Positions 50,354 to 59,018 of a stretch of DNA of 64,000 nucleotides are shown piece by piece (the stretch's first letter is position 1; each line of letters opens with the position of its first letter). Both the position numbers and the translations under genes were made by a program. Source of the DNA: WRAI01 sp031549605. Its GTDB lineage: Bacteria > Bacillota > Clostridia > Oscillospirales > UBA929. Where the stretch lies: positions 1 through 64,000 of the forward strand of contig JAVBPM010000005.1 of the NCBI GenBank assembly GCA_031549605.1. Direction: 5' to 3'. The notes under the pieces were generated by a model. That model saw only the letters and a program-made list of their open reading frames with translations, was not told where the DNA came from and made no database searches.

Positions 50354-50377
50354 ATGACCACTGCCTTTACCGGAATG

Positions 50378-50392
50378 TCAACCGTTGGTTGC
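50378..50392. repeat. GCAACC-family palindrome between V-ATPase subunits H and C
   Basis: TCAACCGTTGGTTGC in the 46-base gap between the first two operon genes, one outer-base mismatch. Confidence 0.75.
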
Positions 50393-50399
50393 GCCTTGC

Positions 50400-50732
50400 T
50401 TACTCACCCTCGACGCTCGATTGCGTGACGTACGAAAACAGCGCTTCTGTCCAAGTTGACGCGTTTTCCTGATAACTGCGTTGTAGCTGCTCGCGGCTAG
50501 TGACCATCTGCTTTTCCAGCTGGGCCAGATTTTCCTCGGCTTCCTCTTGGTCCTGCTGGCGGACAAGCTCGACGCGCCGTTTGGCGCGCTCGACAAATTG
50601 GTCGTGCAGATTTTGCTTTTTTTCGGTTAGGCTGCTGGCAAGGTTTTGTTTTTGCGCCAATGCGTCATCGGCCACTTTCTGGGCGGCCTGCTCGGCCTCA
50701 ATAATCTTGACAATGACCTCAATGTGTTCCAT
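50400..50732 (-). CDS. V-type ATP synthase H/G-type coiled-coil subunit
   Basis: A 110-residue almost fully coiled-coil protein (heptads from IEAEQAAQKVADDALAQKQN to EEAEENLAQLEKQMV), the partner of subunit E in the peripheral stalk. ATG 50732 follows GGAGGCGAGTGC. It is the first gene of the operon, with a promoter at 50787-50815. Confidence 0.82.
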   Translation of the reverse strand: MEHIEVIVKIIEAEQAAQKVADDALAQKQNLASSLTEKKQNLHDQFVERAKRRVELVRQQDQEEAEENLAQLEKQMVTSREQLQRSYQENASTWTEALFSYVTQSSVEGE

Positions 50733-50786
50733 GCACTCGCCTCCGTTCAAACGCTTCTCATAGAATAGCAGAGCTGCCGACAAAAT

Positions 50787-50815
50787 TCTATAGGAAAATC
50801 GAAAATAGTAGCCAA
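50787..50815 (-). promoter_or_regulatory. Promoter of the V-type ATPase operon
   Basis: Minus strand TTGGCT (50810-50815), 17 bases, TATAGA (50787-50792), 55 bases before the first start codon. Confidence 0.65.
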
Positions 50816-50842
50816 TTCAAAGCGGCGGCGCCCCACCCCTTT

Positions 50843-50856
50843 TGGCAATATTGCCA
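50843..50856. promoter_or_regulatory. Perfect 14-bp palindrome between divergent operons
   Basis: TGGCAATATTGCCA, 28 bases upstream of the V-ATPase -35 element. It is a possible operator. The 340-base gap 50733-51072 also holds the two promoters and a GC-rich inverted stretch near 50922-50942; no gene is seen. Confidence 0.5.
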
Positions 50857-51024
50857 GTTGATGGTGCGCGACGAGGCACAGCACTTCCGATTCCAGTAAA
50901 ATCTGCCTATTAATTTTAAGAAGGGCGGTCGCCCGCCGGCCGAACACAGGCTCACGCGACGGTGCATTCGGCGTAATTGATTTATAGTATAGTCCCTTTT
51001 GCCGAAAAAAGCAAATCCTTTACC

Positions 51025-51053
51025 TTGTCAGTCGGCACCCCATATGCTATGAT
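51025..51053 (+). promoter_or_regulatory. Promoter of the ABC exporter operon
   Basis: TTGTCA (51025-51030), 17 bases, TATGAT (51048-51053), 19 bases before the ATG. Confidence 0.8.
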
Positions 51054-51072
51054 AGCCGCAAGGGGTGACAAT

Positions 51073-51810
51073 ATGCTTGTTTTACACGGCTTGACCAAGA
51101 AATTCGGCGACTTTACCGCCGTTGATAACCTGTCGCTTGAAATCAACGACGGCGAGGTCTTTGGCCTACTGGGTGCCAACGGCGCGGGCAAAACCACGAC
51201 GCTGCGCATGCTGGCCACCATGCTGGCGCCGACATCGGGTCGCGCTACGGTCGAGGGCTTTGACGTGGTTGACCAGCCGGCGACCGTGCGCAAGAGCGTC
51301 GGCCTGCTGTTTGGTGGCGACACCGGCCTGTACGACCGCCTGTCGGCGCGCGAAAACATTGAGTATTTCGCCCAGCTCAACGATATGCCCGCCGAGGAAG
51401 CGTCGCAACGCGTTGAGCAACTGGCGCAGCTCTTTTCTTTTACCGAATTTCTCGACAAATGGACGGGTAAACTGTCCAAGGGCACGCGCCAGAAGGTGGC
51501 CTTTGCCCGCGCGATTATCAACAATCCCAAGGTTATGCTCTTTGACGAGCCGACGACGGGCTTGGACATCACCAGCCGGCAGAACGTCGAGGAGTTTATC
51601 GACGCTTGCCGGCGCAATGGCAGCACCATTATTCTATCCGACCACAACCTCGACAGCATTGAGCGCGTCTGCGACCGCATTGGCATTCTTGACCACGGCC
51701 GGTTGATTGGCGTCGGCACGGTTGAGGAGCTGTGCCGCAGCCACGGCTGCGCTTCACTCAAGGATGTCTTTTTCAAGCTGGCAACGCCGGAGAGCGGAGG
51801 TGTGGCATGA
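51073..51810 (+). CDS. ABC transporter ATP-binding protein (NatA-like)
   Basis: A 245-residue ABC ATPase: Walker A GANGAGKTTTLR (about residue 38), signature LSKGTRQKVAFAR, Walker B VMLFDEPTTGLD, switch His in LSDHNLDS. The sequence and the downstream ABC-2 permease resemble NatAB-type exporters. ATG 51073 follows AAGGGGTGACAAT. It overlaps the permease start (ATGA). Confidence 0.93.
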   Translation: MLVLHGLTKKFGDFTAVDNLSLEINDGEVFGLLGANGAGKTTTLRMLATMLAPTSGRATVEGFDVVDQPATVRKSVGLLFGGDTGLYDRLSARENIEYFAQLNDMPAEEASQRVEQLAQLFSFTEFLDKWTGKLSKGTRQKVAFARAIINNPKVMLFDEPTTGLDITSRQNVEEFIDACRRNGSTIILSDHNLDSIERVCDRIGILDHGRLIGVGTVEELCRSHGCASLKDVFFKLATPESGGVA

Positions 51811-53054
51811 AAAAGAACCGTTACACGCGCATTGTATTGCGCAAGGAGCTCAAGGACGCTTTCCGCGACAGGCGGACGATTCTGACCGGCATGTTGATGC
51901 CGCTCGTGCTTTATCCGCTCATCTTTTGGCTGATGGGCAGCAGCGCGCTGGGCGCGCAAAAGGAAGCGGTTACCAACACCACCATCGCGCTGATTGACGC
52001 CGCACAGCAGCAGCCGGTACAGGAGTTTCTGACCCGTGAGGTGTTTGAAGGCAACCACGGCATTAAGTTCGCGCAGCATGACGACGCCAAGCAGGCGTTG
52101 GCCGACGGCGATGTCAAGCTGGTGCTGAGCATGACTGAGGAGGCGGCCACGGCGCTGCTTTCCGGCCAACAGGCCGACATCGCGCTGCTGTACAACGACA
52201 CCAAGGCGGCCTCGTCGGCCAGCCTACAGGTGGTTACCGTCGCCATCAACAACTACAACAACCGCATTGTTTCCGACAAGCTTAAGCAGCAGTTTAACAC
52301 CAGTCTCGGCGCGCTGCAGCCTATTCACATGGGCACGCCACAGATTTACAACGAGACCATTGCCAATGGCGGCGAGAGCAGTGGCGGCAACGTGTTTCTG
52401 TCGATGATGATTCCGCTGCTGCTGCTGATTATGCTGTCGGTGGGCAGCATGGCGGCGGCCGTTGATATGTTTGCCGGCGAAAAAGAGCGGCGGACGCTTG
52501 AGCCGCTGCTGACCACACACGCCGGACGCTCGTCTATCCTGTCGGGCAAGTTTCTGGCTGTCTCGCTGCTGGGACTGCTGACAACACTGCTGACGCTGCT
52601 GGGCATGGTCATTGGCTTTGCCATGACGCCCGAAATACTGGAACAGACGAGCGAGGCTGGCGCAACCTCATCCGGACTCAACATTCCGATACCGGCGGTG
52701 GCGCTGTGCGTGCTGTTGGTCGTGGTGGTGCAGCTCAGCTTCTCGGCCATTCACGTCATGCTGTCGGCCTACGCGCGCAACATCAAGGAGGCCTCAACCT
52801 ATTCGACCTTCGTCATGATGGCCGGCATGATTCCCGCCTACGCCACGATGTATTTGCAGTCGGGCGACGTGTCGACGTGGATGATGTTTGTGCCGGTTCT
52901 CAATGTGGCCGGTGCGCTCAAAATGTTACTGGGCGGCCTGCTTGACTATGGTCTGGTGGCTATATCGTTGGCCATTTCACTGGCATTTCTCGCCGTGCTG
53001 CTGCGTTTCACGGCGCGCATGTTCCACAAAGAGTCGATTATGTTGCGCAGCTAA
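51807..53054 (+). CDS. ABC-2 type exporter permease (NatB-like)
   Basis: A 415-residue permease. A first membrane helix after RKELKDAFRDRRTILTGMLMP (in parts KELKDAFRDRRT), a large extracytoplasmic domain (about residues 55-190), then five or six helices, with GEKERRTLEPLLT before the second block, the usual ABC-2 coupling segment. The substrate is unknown; relatives export Na+ or peptides. ATG 51807 follows GGAGGTGTGGC. Confidence 0.88.
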   Translation: MKKNRYTRIVLRKELKDAFRDRRTILTGMLMPLVLYPLIFWLMGSSALGAQKEAVTNTTIALIDAAQQQPVQEFLTREVFEGNHGIKFAQHDDAKQALADGDVKLVLSMTEEAATALLSGQQADIALLYNDTKAASSASLQVVTVAINNYNNRIVSDKLKQQFNTSLGALQPIHMGTPQIYNETIANGGESSGGNVFLSMMIPLLLLIMLSVGSMAAAVDMFAGEKERRTLEPLLTTHAGRSSILSGKFLAVSLLGLLTTLLTLLGMVIGFAMTPEILEQTSEAGATSSGLNIPIPAVALCVLLVVVVQLSFSAIHVMLSAYARNIKEASTYSTFVMMAGMIPAYATMYLQSGDVSTWMMFVPVLNVAGALKMLLGGLLDYGLVAISLAISLAFLAVLLRFTARMFHKESIMLRS

Positions 53055-53090
53055 ACCGGCAACGCCTGATTGTTGAAAGGAGTGAACGTA

Positions 53091-53162
53091 GTGGATCCGT
53101 ATCCTAGTCGAAAACCCACCGGGACTCCTGTGGCTACCACTGCGTTTGCGTCAACACTTTGA
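53091..53162 (+). CDS. Candidate mgtE leader peptide (23 residues)
   Basis: A short frame GTG 53091 to TGA 53160-53162 with AAAGGAG eight bases upstream. It encodes MDPYPSRKPTGTP followed by ten small or hydrophobic residues. The Asp/Pro-dense start resembles the MgtL leader of enterobacteria, whose acidic and proline codons destabilise ribosomes at low Mg2+. It ends 54 bases before mgtE. ACTCCT (53124-53129) inside the frame can pair with its own AGGAGT (53078-53083). No homologue is known to me, so expression is inferred. Confidence 0.55.
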   Translation: MDPYPSRKPTGTPVATTAFASTL

Positions 53163-53183
53163 TGCAGTGTGGCTGTGCGGCGT

Positions 53184-53207
53184 CCCTCCCAATTGAACGA
53201 AAGAGGG
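53184..53207 (+). promoter_or_regulatory. Hairpin hiding the mgtE ribosome binding site
   Basis: CCCTC (53184-53188) pairs with GAGGG (53203-53207), which is the mgtE Shine-Dalgarno (GAGGGG, eight to nine bases before ATG 53217). It fits translational control coupled to the leader frame. Confidence 0.45.
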
Positions 53208-53216
53208 GTGTGCCGT

Positions 53217-54563
53217 ATGGACGCACAATGGCTGGAGTTGCTGCAAGGCAACCGGCTTACCGCACTGAAAAAGGAGCTTTCCGGCGCGAATGCCGTCGAT
53301 TTGGCCGAGTTTTTGGAGACGCTGGACAACGACAAGCTGCTGCTGGTGTTCCGCATCCTGCCCAAGGATGTGTCGGCCGAGGTCTTTGCCTACATGACGC
53401 CGTCGCAGCAGCAGATTATCGTCGAAGGCATCAGCAACCGCGAGGTGCGCGCGCTGGTCGATGACTTGTTCCTCGACGATACCGTCGACTTTTTAGAGGA
53501 GGTGCCGGCCAGCGTCGTGAAAAAGGTGCTGTCCAACACCGATGAAAACACGCGCAAGCTGATTAACCAGTTTCTCGCCTACCCCGACGACAGTGCCGGC
53601 GGGCTGATGACCATTGAATACGTCGACCTCAAGGACACCTACACGGTAGGACGCGCGCTGGACGACATTCGCAAGACGGGTCTGGAAAAAGAGACGGTCA
53701 ACACCTGCTACGTCACCGACGCCTCGCGGCGGCTGACCGGCACCGTTTCGTTGCGGCGGCTGATTCTTTGCCAGCCGGAGCAGGCGATTCGCGATATTAT
53801 GAGCGAGAGCCACATCCGTGTCAACACCCACGACGACCAGGAGACGGTCGCCGATATGTTCCGCAAGTACGATTTGACCGCCATGCCCGTCGTCGACGGC
53901 GAGGACCGGCTGGTCGGCATCATTACCGTTGACGATATCATCGACGTCATCGAGGAGGAAAACACCGAGGACTTCCACAAGATGGCGGCTATCGTGCCTT
54001 CAACCGACGAGTATATGAAGACCAGCGTGCTGACGCTGGCCAAAAACCGCATCTTGTGGCTGCTGGTGCTGATGATTAGCGCCTCGCTGACCAGCACTGT
54101 CATCAGCGGCTTTGAAAACGCCATGGAGAAAATCGCCGTGCTGACCACCTTTATCCCTGTACTGATGGGCAGCGGCGGCAACGCCGGCTCGCAGACGACG
54201 ACGATGGTCATCCGCAGTATGGCGCTTGACGAAATTACACCCGCCGACGTCTGGCGCGTGCTGTGGAAGGAGCTGCGCGTGGCGCTGCTGACCGGCGGCA
54301 TACTGGCGCTCGTTAACTTCGGCCGCGTGCTGCTGCTTAACATAGGTACAGCAGGCATGACTCCGACTGTGGCGCTGGTCATGAGCCTGAGTATGTACAT
54401 CACGGTCATTCTGGCCAAGATGATTGGCACGCTGATGCCGATGGCGGCCAAGAAGCTGAAGCTTGACCCGGCGCTGCTGGCCAGCCCCATGATCAGCACC
54501 ATTGTCGATACCACCTCGCTGTTGGTCTACTTCTCGCTGGCTACCGTTATTTTAGGTCTGTAA
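53217..54563 (+). CDS. mgtE: Magnesium transporter MgtE
   Basis: A 448-residue MgtE channel. The N-domain of short helical repeats (residues 1-125) is followed by the tandem CBS pair (SAGGLMTIEYVDL; HIRVNTHDDQETVADMFRKY; GIITVDDIIDVIEEE), a connecting helix, and five membrane helices with the pore-lining VLMGSGGNAGSQTTTM signature. Intracellular Mg2+ normally closes the channel via the N and CBS domains. ATG 53217 is preceded by GAGGGG. The leader frame and hairpin suggest additional control at the RNA level. Confidence 0.95.
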   Translation: MDAQWLELLQGNRLTALKKELSGANAVDLAEFLETLDNDKLLLVFRILPKDVSAEVFAYMTPSQQQIIVEGISNREVRALVDDLFLDDTVDFLEEVPASVVKKVLSNTDENTRKLINQFLAYPDDSAGGLMTIEYVDLKDTYTVGRALDDIRKTGLEKETVNTCYVTDASRRLTGTVSLRRLILCQPEQAIRDIMSESHIRVNTHDDQETVADMFRKYDLTAMPVVDGEDRLVGIITVDDIIDVIEEENTEDFHKMAAIVPSTDEYMKTSVLTLAKNRILWLLVLMISASLTSTVISGFENAMEKIAVLTTFIPVLMGSGGNAGSQTTTMVIRSMALDEITPADVWRVLWKELRVALLTGGILALVNFGRVLLLNIGTAGMTPTVALVMSLSMYITVILAKMIGTLMPMAAKKLKLDPALLASPMISTIVDTTSLLVYFSLATVILGL

Positions 54564-54585
54564 GATTATAGTAGGAGGCCATTGT

Positions 54586-56274
54586 ATGAAATTTTCCGAG
54601 ATCCCCTATCAGCGCCTGACCGTTGAGCAGGTCGCGCCTCAGGTCGAGCAACTCATTGCCGCACTAGATGCCGCAACCAACGGTTGCGAGGCCTGCGAGG
54701 TCTACGAGCGCTATAATGCGCTGGTTGTGCAGGTTGAGTCGACGGTGGCGCTGGTGTACATCCGCAACCACCTCGACACCACTGACGCGCTGTACGCCGC
54801 CGAGCAGGACTATTATGACGAGCAGATTCCACGCCTGACCGAGCTGCTGCACGGCTTTGCCACCAAGCTGATGCTAACGCCGCACCTCAAGGCGTTGGAG
54901 GACAAGTACGGCGAGCAGGCCTTCCGCCGGACGGCCATTGAGCTGCGCACCTTCTCGCCCGCTATTCTGGAGGATATGCAAGAGGAGAACCGGCTGGAGA
55001 CGCAGTACACCAAGCTGCTGGCCAGCGCTCAGATTGACTTTGACGGCGGCGTTTACACACTGGCACAACTGGCCGCCTTCCACGTCCACGCCGACCGCGA
55101 CGTGCGCAAGCGCTCGATGGAGACAAAGGCGGCGTGGTTTGAGAGCCACAAGGCGGAATTTGACGAGCTGTATGACAAGCTGGTGGCGCTGCGCACGCAG
55201 ATGGGCCGCAAAATGGGCTATGACAACTATCTGCCGCTGGGCTACGACCGCCGTGCCCGCGACTGCTACGGCCCCGCCGAGGTTGCCAAGTTCCGTGCCG
55301 CTGTGGTGGAGCACATTGTACCGGTGGCGCACCGTCTCAAGCGCGAGCAGGCGGCGCGTATTGGCGCTGACGCGCTGACGTTGTTCGACGACGGTTTTCT
55401 GTACAAGAGCGGCAACGCCGCACCCATTGGCACGCCGGAGGAGATTTTTGCCAACGGCAAGAAGATGTACCACGAGCTGAGCGACGAAACCGGCCGCTTT
55501 ATCGACGATATGCTGGATATGGACGCCTTTGACGTGCTGGCGCGTCAAAACAAGGCGGGCGGCGGCTTCTGCTATTCCATGTCGGCCTACAACCTGCCCT
55601 TTATCTTCGCCAATTTCAACGGCACGTCCGACGACATTGAAACGCTGACACACGAGGCGGGTCACGCCTTTGCCGCCTGGGAGGCTTACAAATACCCAGC
55701 CGAGGCGCAGCGCAACCCCACCTATGACGCCGCCGAGACACACTCGATGTCGATGGAGTTTTTGACCTGGCCGTGGATGGAGCTGTTCTACGGCGGTCAG
55801 ACCGACAAGTTTAAGCAGTCGCATCTGGCGGGTGCGTTGACCTTCCTGCCGTATGGCGTCATGGTCGACCATTTTCAGCACATCGTGTATGAAAATCCGT
55901 CGCTGTCGCCGCAGCAGCGTTGCGACGAATGGAAGAAGCTGGAGGCCATTTACCGCCCGTGGCTTGACTACGATATGCCCTTCTACGGCGAGGGACGCCG
56001 CTGGATGGGGCAGGGTCACATCTACACCGACCCGCTTTACTACATTGACTACTGCTTTGCACAGGCCAATGCGCTGAGCGTGTGGGCGCTGGCGCAGCAG
56101 GATGCCGCCGACGCCTGGCGACGCTACTACGGCTTTGTCTCGCTGGCCGGCACCAAGAACTTTGTCGACCTCAACCACGCGGCGGGCCTGGGCGACCCCT
56201 TCAGCGCCGAGACGCTCAAGCGTGTGGCCACTGAGGCACTGGCGTGGCTGGACGAACAGCCCAAACTCGATTAA
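54586..56274 (+). CDS. pepF: M3-family oligoendopeptidase (PepF-like)
   Basis: A 562-residue zinc oligopeptidase. The catalytic HExxH motif is in LTHEAGHAFAAWE (about residue 356) with the third ligand in the downstream ETHSMSMEFLTWP. It degrades short peptides in the cytoplasm; no signal peptide is seen. ATG 54586 follows TAGGAGGCCATTGT. A GCAACC palindrome at 54673-54687 encodes ATNGC near the N-terminus. Confidence 0.93.
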   Translation: MKFSEIPYQRLTVEQVAPQVEQLIAALDAATNGCEACEVYERYNALVVQVESTVALVYIRNHLDTTDALYAAEQDYYDEQIPRLTELLHGFATKLMLTPHLKALEDKYGEQAFRRTAIELRTFSPAILEDMQEENRLETQYTKLLASAQIDFDGGVYTLAQLAAFHVHADRDVRKRSMETKAAWFESHKAEFDELYDKLVALRTQMGRKMGYDNYLPLGYDRRARDCYGPAEVAKFRAAVVEHIVPVAHRLKREQAARIGADALTLFDDGFLYKSGNAAPIGTPEEIFANGKKMYHELSDETGRFIDDMLDMDAFDVLARQNKAGGGFCYSMSAYNLPFIFANFNGTSDDIETLTHEAGHAFAAWEAYKYPAEAQRNPTYDAAETHSMSMEFLTWPWMELFYGGQTDKFKQSHLAGALTFLPYGVMVDHFQHIVYENPSLSPQQRCDEWKKLEAIYRPWLDYDMPFYGEGRRWMGQGHIYTDPLYYIDYCFAQANALSVWALAQQDAADAWRRYYGFVSLAGTKNFVDLNHAAGLGDPFSAETLKRVATEALAWLDEQPKLD

Positions 56275-56294
56275 CAACTAAGGACGGACAAACC

Positions 56295-57242
56295 ATGCAA
56301 GACTGGCAGCTCACCAAACCGGCTCATTTAACCATACCTGCCCGCGCGGCGCGCTCGCTGATTAACGAGCGCGCCGGCGACGCCTTGCTGCTGTATTTTC
56401 ACATGCAGCTGGCCGGCGGACGGCTCAACGGCAAAGGCGCCATGGAGGAGCTGGACCTGACCGCCGACCAACTTAACAGCGCGCTACATACGCTGCAGCA
56501 GCTCGGCTTGGCCGATGTCGAGGGCGCCGCCGTCCGCGCGCTGCAGAGCGAGAAGCGGCCCGATTACTCGCCCGACGAGCTGACGGCCAGCCTACAGCGC
56601 GACAACCATTTTCAGCAGCTGACCGAGGATGTGTCGCGCAAAATGGGTAAAATTCTGTCCAACAGCGACTTGGCGACATTACTGGGATTGTACACCTGGC
56701 TGGGTCTGCCCGCCGACGTCATCAGCCTGCTGGTGGTCTATTGCCAAACCGAGCACCGGCGCCGTATGGGCACCGGAGGCCGCGGCCCTACGCTGCGACA
56801 AATTGAGAAAACGGCCATTGAGTGGGAGAAGCAGGGACTGGTCACCGCCGAGCGGTGCGAGGCGTGGATGGTCGAGCGCGAACGGCTGCAGTCGACCACG
56901 GCTCAGCTGGCGCGCGCGGTGCAGATTACTGGCCGCGTGCCCACCAACAGCGAGGAGGGCTATCTCCAGCGCTGGGCGACAATGGGACTGTCGCCAGAAT
57001 TGGTTTACGAGGCGTACGACCGCACGGTGCTGCGCTGCGGCAAAATGGAGTGGAAGTACATTGACGCCATTTTGGGCAACTGGCACCAAAAAGGCCTGTT
57101 GACCGTGGACGATGTGCGCGGTGGCGACAAAAAAAGCACCTTTGACAACGCCAAGGACAAGCGCAAGACGGGGCAGCCGGGTGATTTCGAGCGGCTGGCC
57201 GTCGAGCAAATGCGTCTACTGCGGCAGAAAAAGGAGGACTAA
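56295..57242 (+). CDS. DnaD-domain replication initiation protein
   Basis: A 315-residue DnaD-family protein. An N-terminal winged-helix part (about 1-90) is followed by two DnaD domains: LSNSDLATLLGLYTWLGLP (in parts, about 125-200) and GYLQRWATMGLSPELVYEAYDR with the YxxxIL-type end KYIDAILGNWHQKG. It remodels DNA and helps load the replicative helicase. ATG 56295. It lies three bases before the helicase-loader gene. Confidence 0.92.
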   Translation: MQDWQLTKPAHLTIPARAARSLINERAGDALLLYFHMQLAGGRLNGKGAMEELDLTADQLNSALHTLQQLGLADVEGAAVRALQSEKRPDYSPDELTASLQRDNHFQQLTEDVSRKMGKILSNSDLATLLGLYTWLGLPADVISLLVVYCQTEHRRRMGTGGRGPTLRQIEKTAIEWEKQGLVTAERCEAWMVERERLQSTTAQLARAVQITGRVPTNSEEGYLQRWATMGLSPELVYEAYDRTVLRCGKMEWKYIDAILGNWHQKGLLTVDDVRGGDKKSTFDNAKDKRKTGQPGDFERLAVEQMRLLRQKKED

Positions 57243-57245
57243 GCC

Positions 57246-58235
57246 ATGCCCTATTCGGCAGAACTGGTCAATACGGCGCTGGCGCAGCTGCGCGCGCGTC
57301 GACATCGTGATGAGGCGGCGTTGATTGAGCGGCGTACGCGGCTCTATGAGCATCTGCCCGACTTACAGCGGCTGGACGCACAGCTGGTCACGACGGTGTC
57401 GCGGCTGTTGACGCTGCCGCGTGACGAGACCGAGCAGGAGTGGGCGCTGGCCGAGCTGCGCGCCGAGAACCTGCGTTTGCAGGCGGAACGAGCCGCCTTG
57501 CTGGAGGACAACGGCTATGACGCCGATGTGTTGGATTTGCCCATCTACTGCACCAACTGCAACGACAGCGGTTACGCCGACGGCGCAACCTGTGGTTGCG
57601 TTGAGGCGCTATGTGCCGCCGAACAGCGCAAGCGGCTGAGCCATATGCTCGACCTGCGCGGTCAGACCTTTGACTCGTTTGACCTATCCTATTACAGCAC
57701 GCAGGTCGACCAAGCCATGGGTGACAGTCCGCGTGCGCTGGCCGAAATCAGCCTGCGCTATTGCCGGCGTTACGCCGCCGAGTTTTCGCTTGACAGTCCC
57801 AGCTTACTGCTGCTGGGCAAGCCGGGTTTGGGCAAGACTTTTTTATCGGCCGCCATCGCCGGCGTCGTGGCGGGAAATGGCTTTTCGGTCGTCTACGACA
57901 GCATTGGCGCCATCATTACCACGATGGAGGCCGAAAAGTTTGAGCGCCGCGACGGCACGCAGGGCAGCGAGCGCTATCTAAACTGCGACCTGCTTATTCT
58001 CGACGATTTGGGCACGGAAATGGCCACACCCTTTGCCCAATCGGCATTGTACACGCTTGTCAACCAACGGTTGACAAGCAGCCGACCCACCATTATCAGC
58101 ACCAATTTGACGATGGACGAGCTGGGCAAACGCTATAACCCCGCTCTGCTCAGCCGTTTGCGCGGCGTTTATGAGACGCTTTTTTTCCTCGGCGAGGACA
58201 TTCGCCAGCAGAAAAGGCGCTTCACCCAGCCTTAA
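57246..58235 (+). CDS. DnaC/DnaI-like helicase loader ATPase
   Basis: A 329-residue AAA+ helicase loader. A zinc-binding segment (CTNCNDSGYADG then CGCVEALC, about residues 101-122) lies in the N-terminal region, as in DnaI. Walker A is GKPGLGKTFL (about 191), Walker B LLILDDLG, sensor STNLTMDEL and an Arg finger near SRLRGVYE. It works with the upstream DnaD protein. Two palindromes lie within it: 57585 (in the zinc segment) and an extended 25-bp one at 58055-58079. Confidence 0.93.
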   Translation: MPYSAELVNTALAQLRARRHRDEAALIERRTRLYEHLPDLQRLDAQLVTTVSRLLTLPRDETEQEWALAELRAENLRLQAERAALLEDNGYDADVLDLPIYCTNCNDSGYADGATCGCVEALCAAEQRKRLSHMLDLRGQTFDSFDLSYYSTQVDQAMGDSPRALAEISLRYCRRYAAEFSLDSPSLLLLGKPGLGKTFLSAAIAGVVAGNGFSVVYDSIGAIITTMEAEKFERRDGTQGSERYLNCDLLILDDLGTEMATPFAQSALYTLVNQRLTSSRPTIISTNLTMDELGKRYNPALLSRLRGVYETLFFLGEDIRQQKRRFTQP

Positions 58236-58238
58236 ATT

Positions 58239-58264
58239 GTGAACAAGCTTTACAAATTGTTCAC
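58239..58264. promoter_or_regulatory. Inverted repeat, probable operator of the two-component operon
   Basis: Perfect 8-bp arms GTGAACAA (58239-58246) and TTGTTCAC (58257-58264) with a 10-base spacer, upstream of a TATACT -10 (58286-58291) whose -35 is poor. A weak -35 next to an operator suggests an activated promoter, possibly autoregulated. Confidence 0.55.
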
Positions 58265-58328
58265 TTTTTCGCCCATTCGTTGCCGTATACTGGTTCTAAC
58301 CTACTGACAACTGTGTGGAGGGAACAAG

Positions 58329-59018
58329 ATGGCAACCAAGGTGCTGATTATTGAGGACGATCACAACATAGCCCAGCTGCTCCGTTTGTATATGGAGAAG
58401 GAGGATTATGTGGTTGAGACGGCCGGCGACGGCCACACCGGCCTTGAGCTGTTCCACAGCTTTCAGCCGAACCTGGTGCTGCTTGACCTCATGCTGCCGG
58501 GCATTGACGGCTGGCAGATTTGCCGCGCCATCCGCGCCGCCGGTCCGACGCCGGTCATCATGCTGACGGCCAAGGACGAGAGCTTTGACAAAATTGCGGG
58601 GTTGGAAATGGGCGCCGACGACTATGTGACCAAGCCCTTTGACGCCAAGGAACTGGTGGCGCGCGTACACGCCGTGCTGCGCCGCACGATGCCCGGCGGC
58701 GACAACAAAGAGCGCGTGCTTGGCTTTGACAAGCTGATTATTAACCTTGACGCCTATGAGCTGCTGGTCGACGGCCAGCGGGTCGACGCGCCGCCCAAGG
58801 AGATGGAGCTGCTGTTTCATCTGGCCTCCTCGCCCAACCGCGTTTTTTCGCGCAATAGCCTGCTGGACGAGGTGTGGGGGTTTGACTACTTTGGCGACTC
58901 ACGCACGGTCGACGTGCACATCAAGCGCCTGCGCGAGAAGCTGGAGGGCGTTAGCCAGCAGTGGGCACTCAAGACAGTGTGGGGTGTCGGCTATAAGTTT
59001 GAGGTCATGCGCCCATGA
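58329..59018 (+). CDS. OmpR/PhoB-family response regulator
   Basis: A 229-residue regulator. The receiver domain has acidic DD near residue 11, the phospho-acceptor Asp in LVLLDLMLPG (about 55) and Lys in VTKPFD (about 102). The winged-helix output domain ends with GDSRTVDVHIKRLREKLE and TVWGVGYKFE. ATG 58329 follows GGAGGGAACAAG. It overlaps the kinase gene (ATGA). Confidence 0.95.
   Translation: MATKVLIIEDDHNIAQLLRLYMEKEDYVVETAGDGHTGLELFHSFQPNLVLLDLMLPGIDGWQICRAIRAAGPTPVIMLTAKDESFDKIAGLEMGADDYVTKPFDAKELVARVHAVLRRTMPGGDNKERVLGFDKLIINLDAYELLVDGQRVDAPPKEMELLFHLASSPNRVFSRNSLLDEVWGFDYFGDSRTVDVHIKRLREKLEGVSQQWALKTVWGVGYKFEVMRP

Larger units (their letters stand above)
8030..58079. repeat. Dispersed palindrome family GCAACC-N3-GGTTGC
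   Basis: Exact copies start at 11063, 11842, 13235, 13787, 29972, 30375, 33108, 35266, 36919, 54673 and 57585. Copies with one or two arm mismatches start at 8030, 10326, 13922, 15140, 39496, 50378 and 58061 (within a 25-bp palindrome 58055-58079). Most lie in genes, in all three frames (encoding for example QPTVA, ATNGC, NQRLP), on either gene strand. The coordinates given only span the family. Confidence 0.85.

Noticed and set aside
53055..53216. M-box magnesium riboswitch upstream of mgtE
   Set aside because: I looked for the conserved M-box core and did not find it; a small reading frame with a ribosome binding site explains the region better.
54874..56277. A 467-codon minus-strand frame over pepF
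   Set aside because: Antisense to the M3 peptidase with its HExxH motif; no conserved features of its own.
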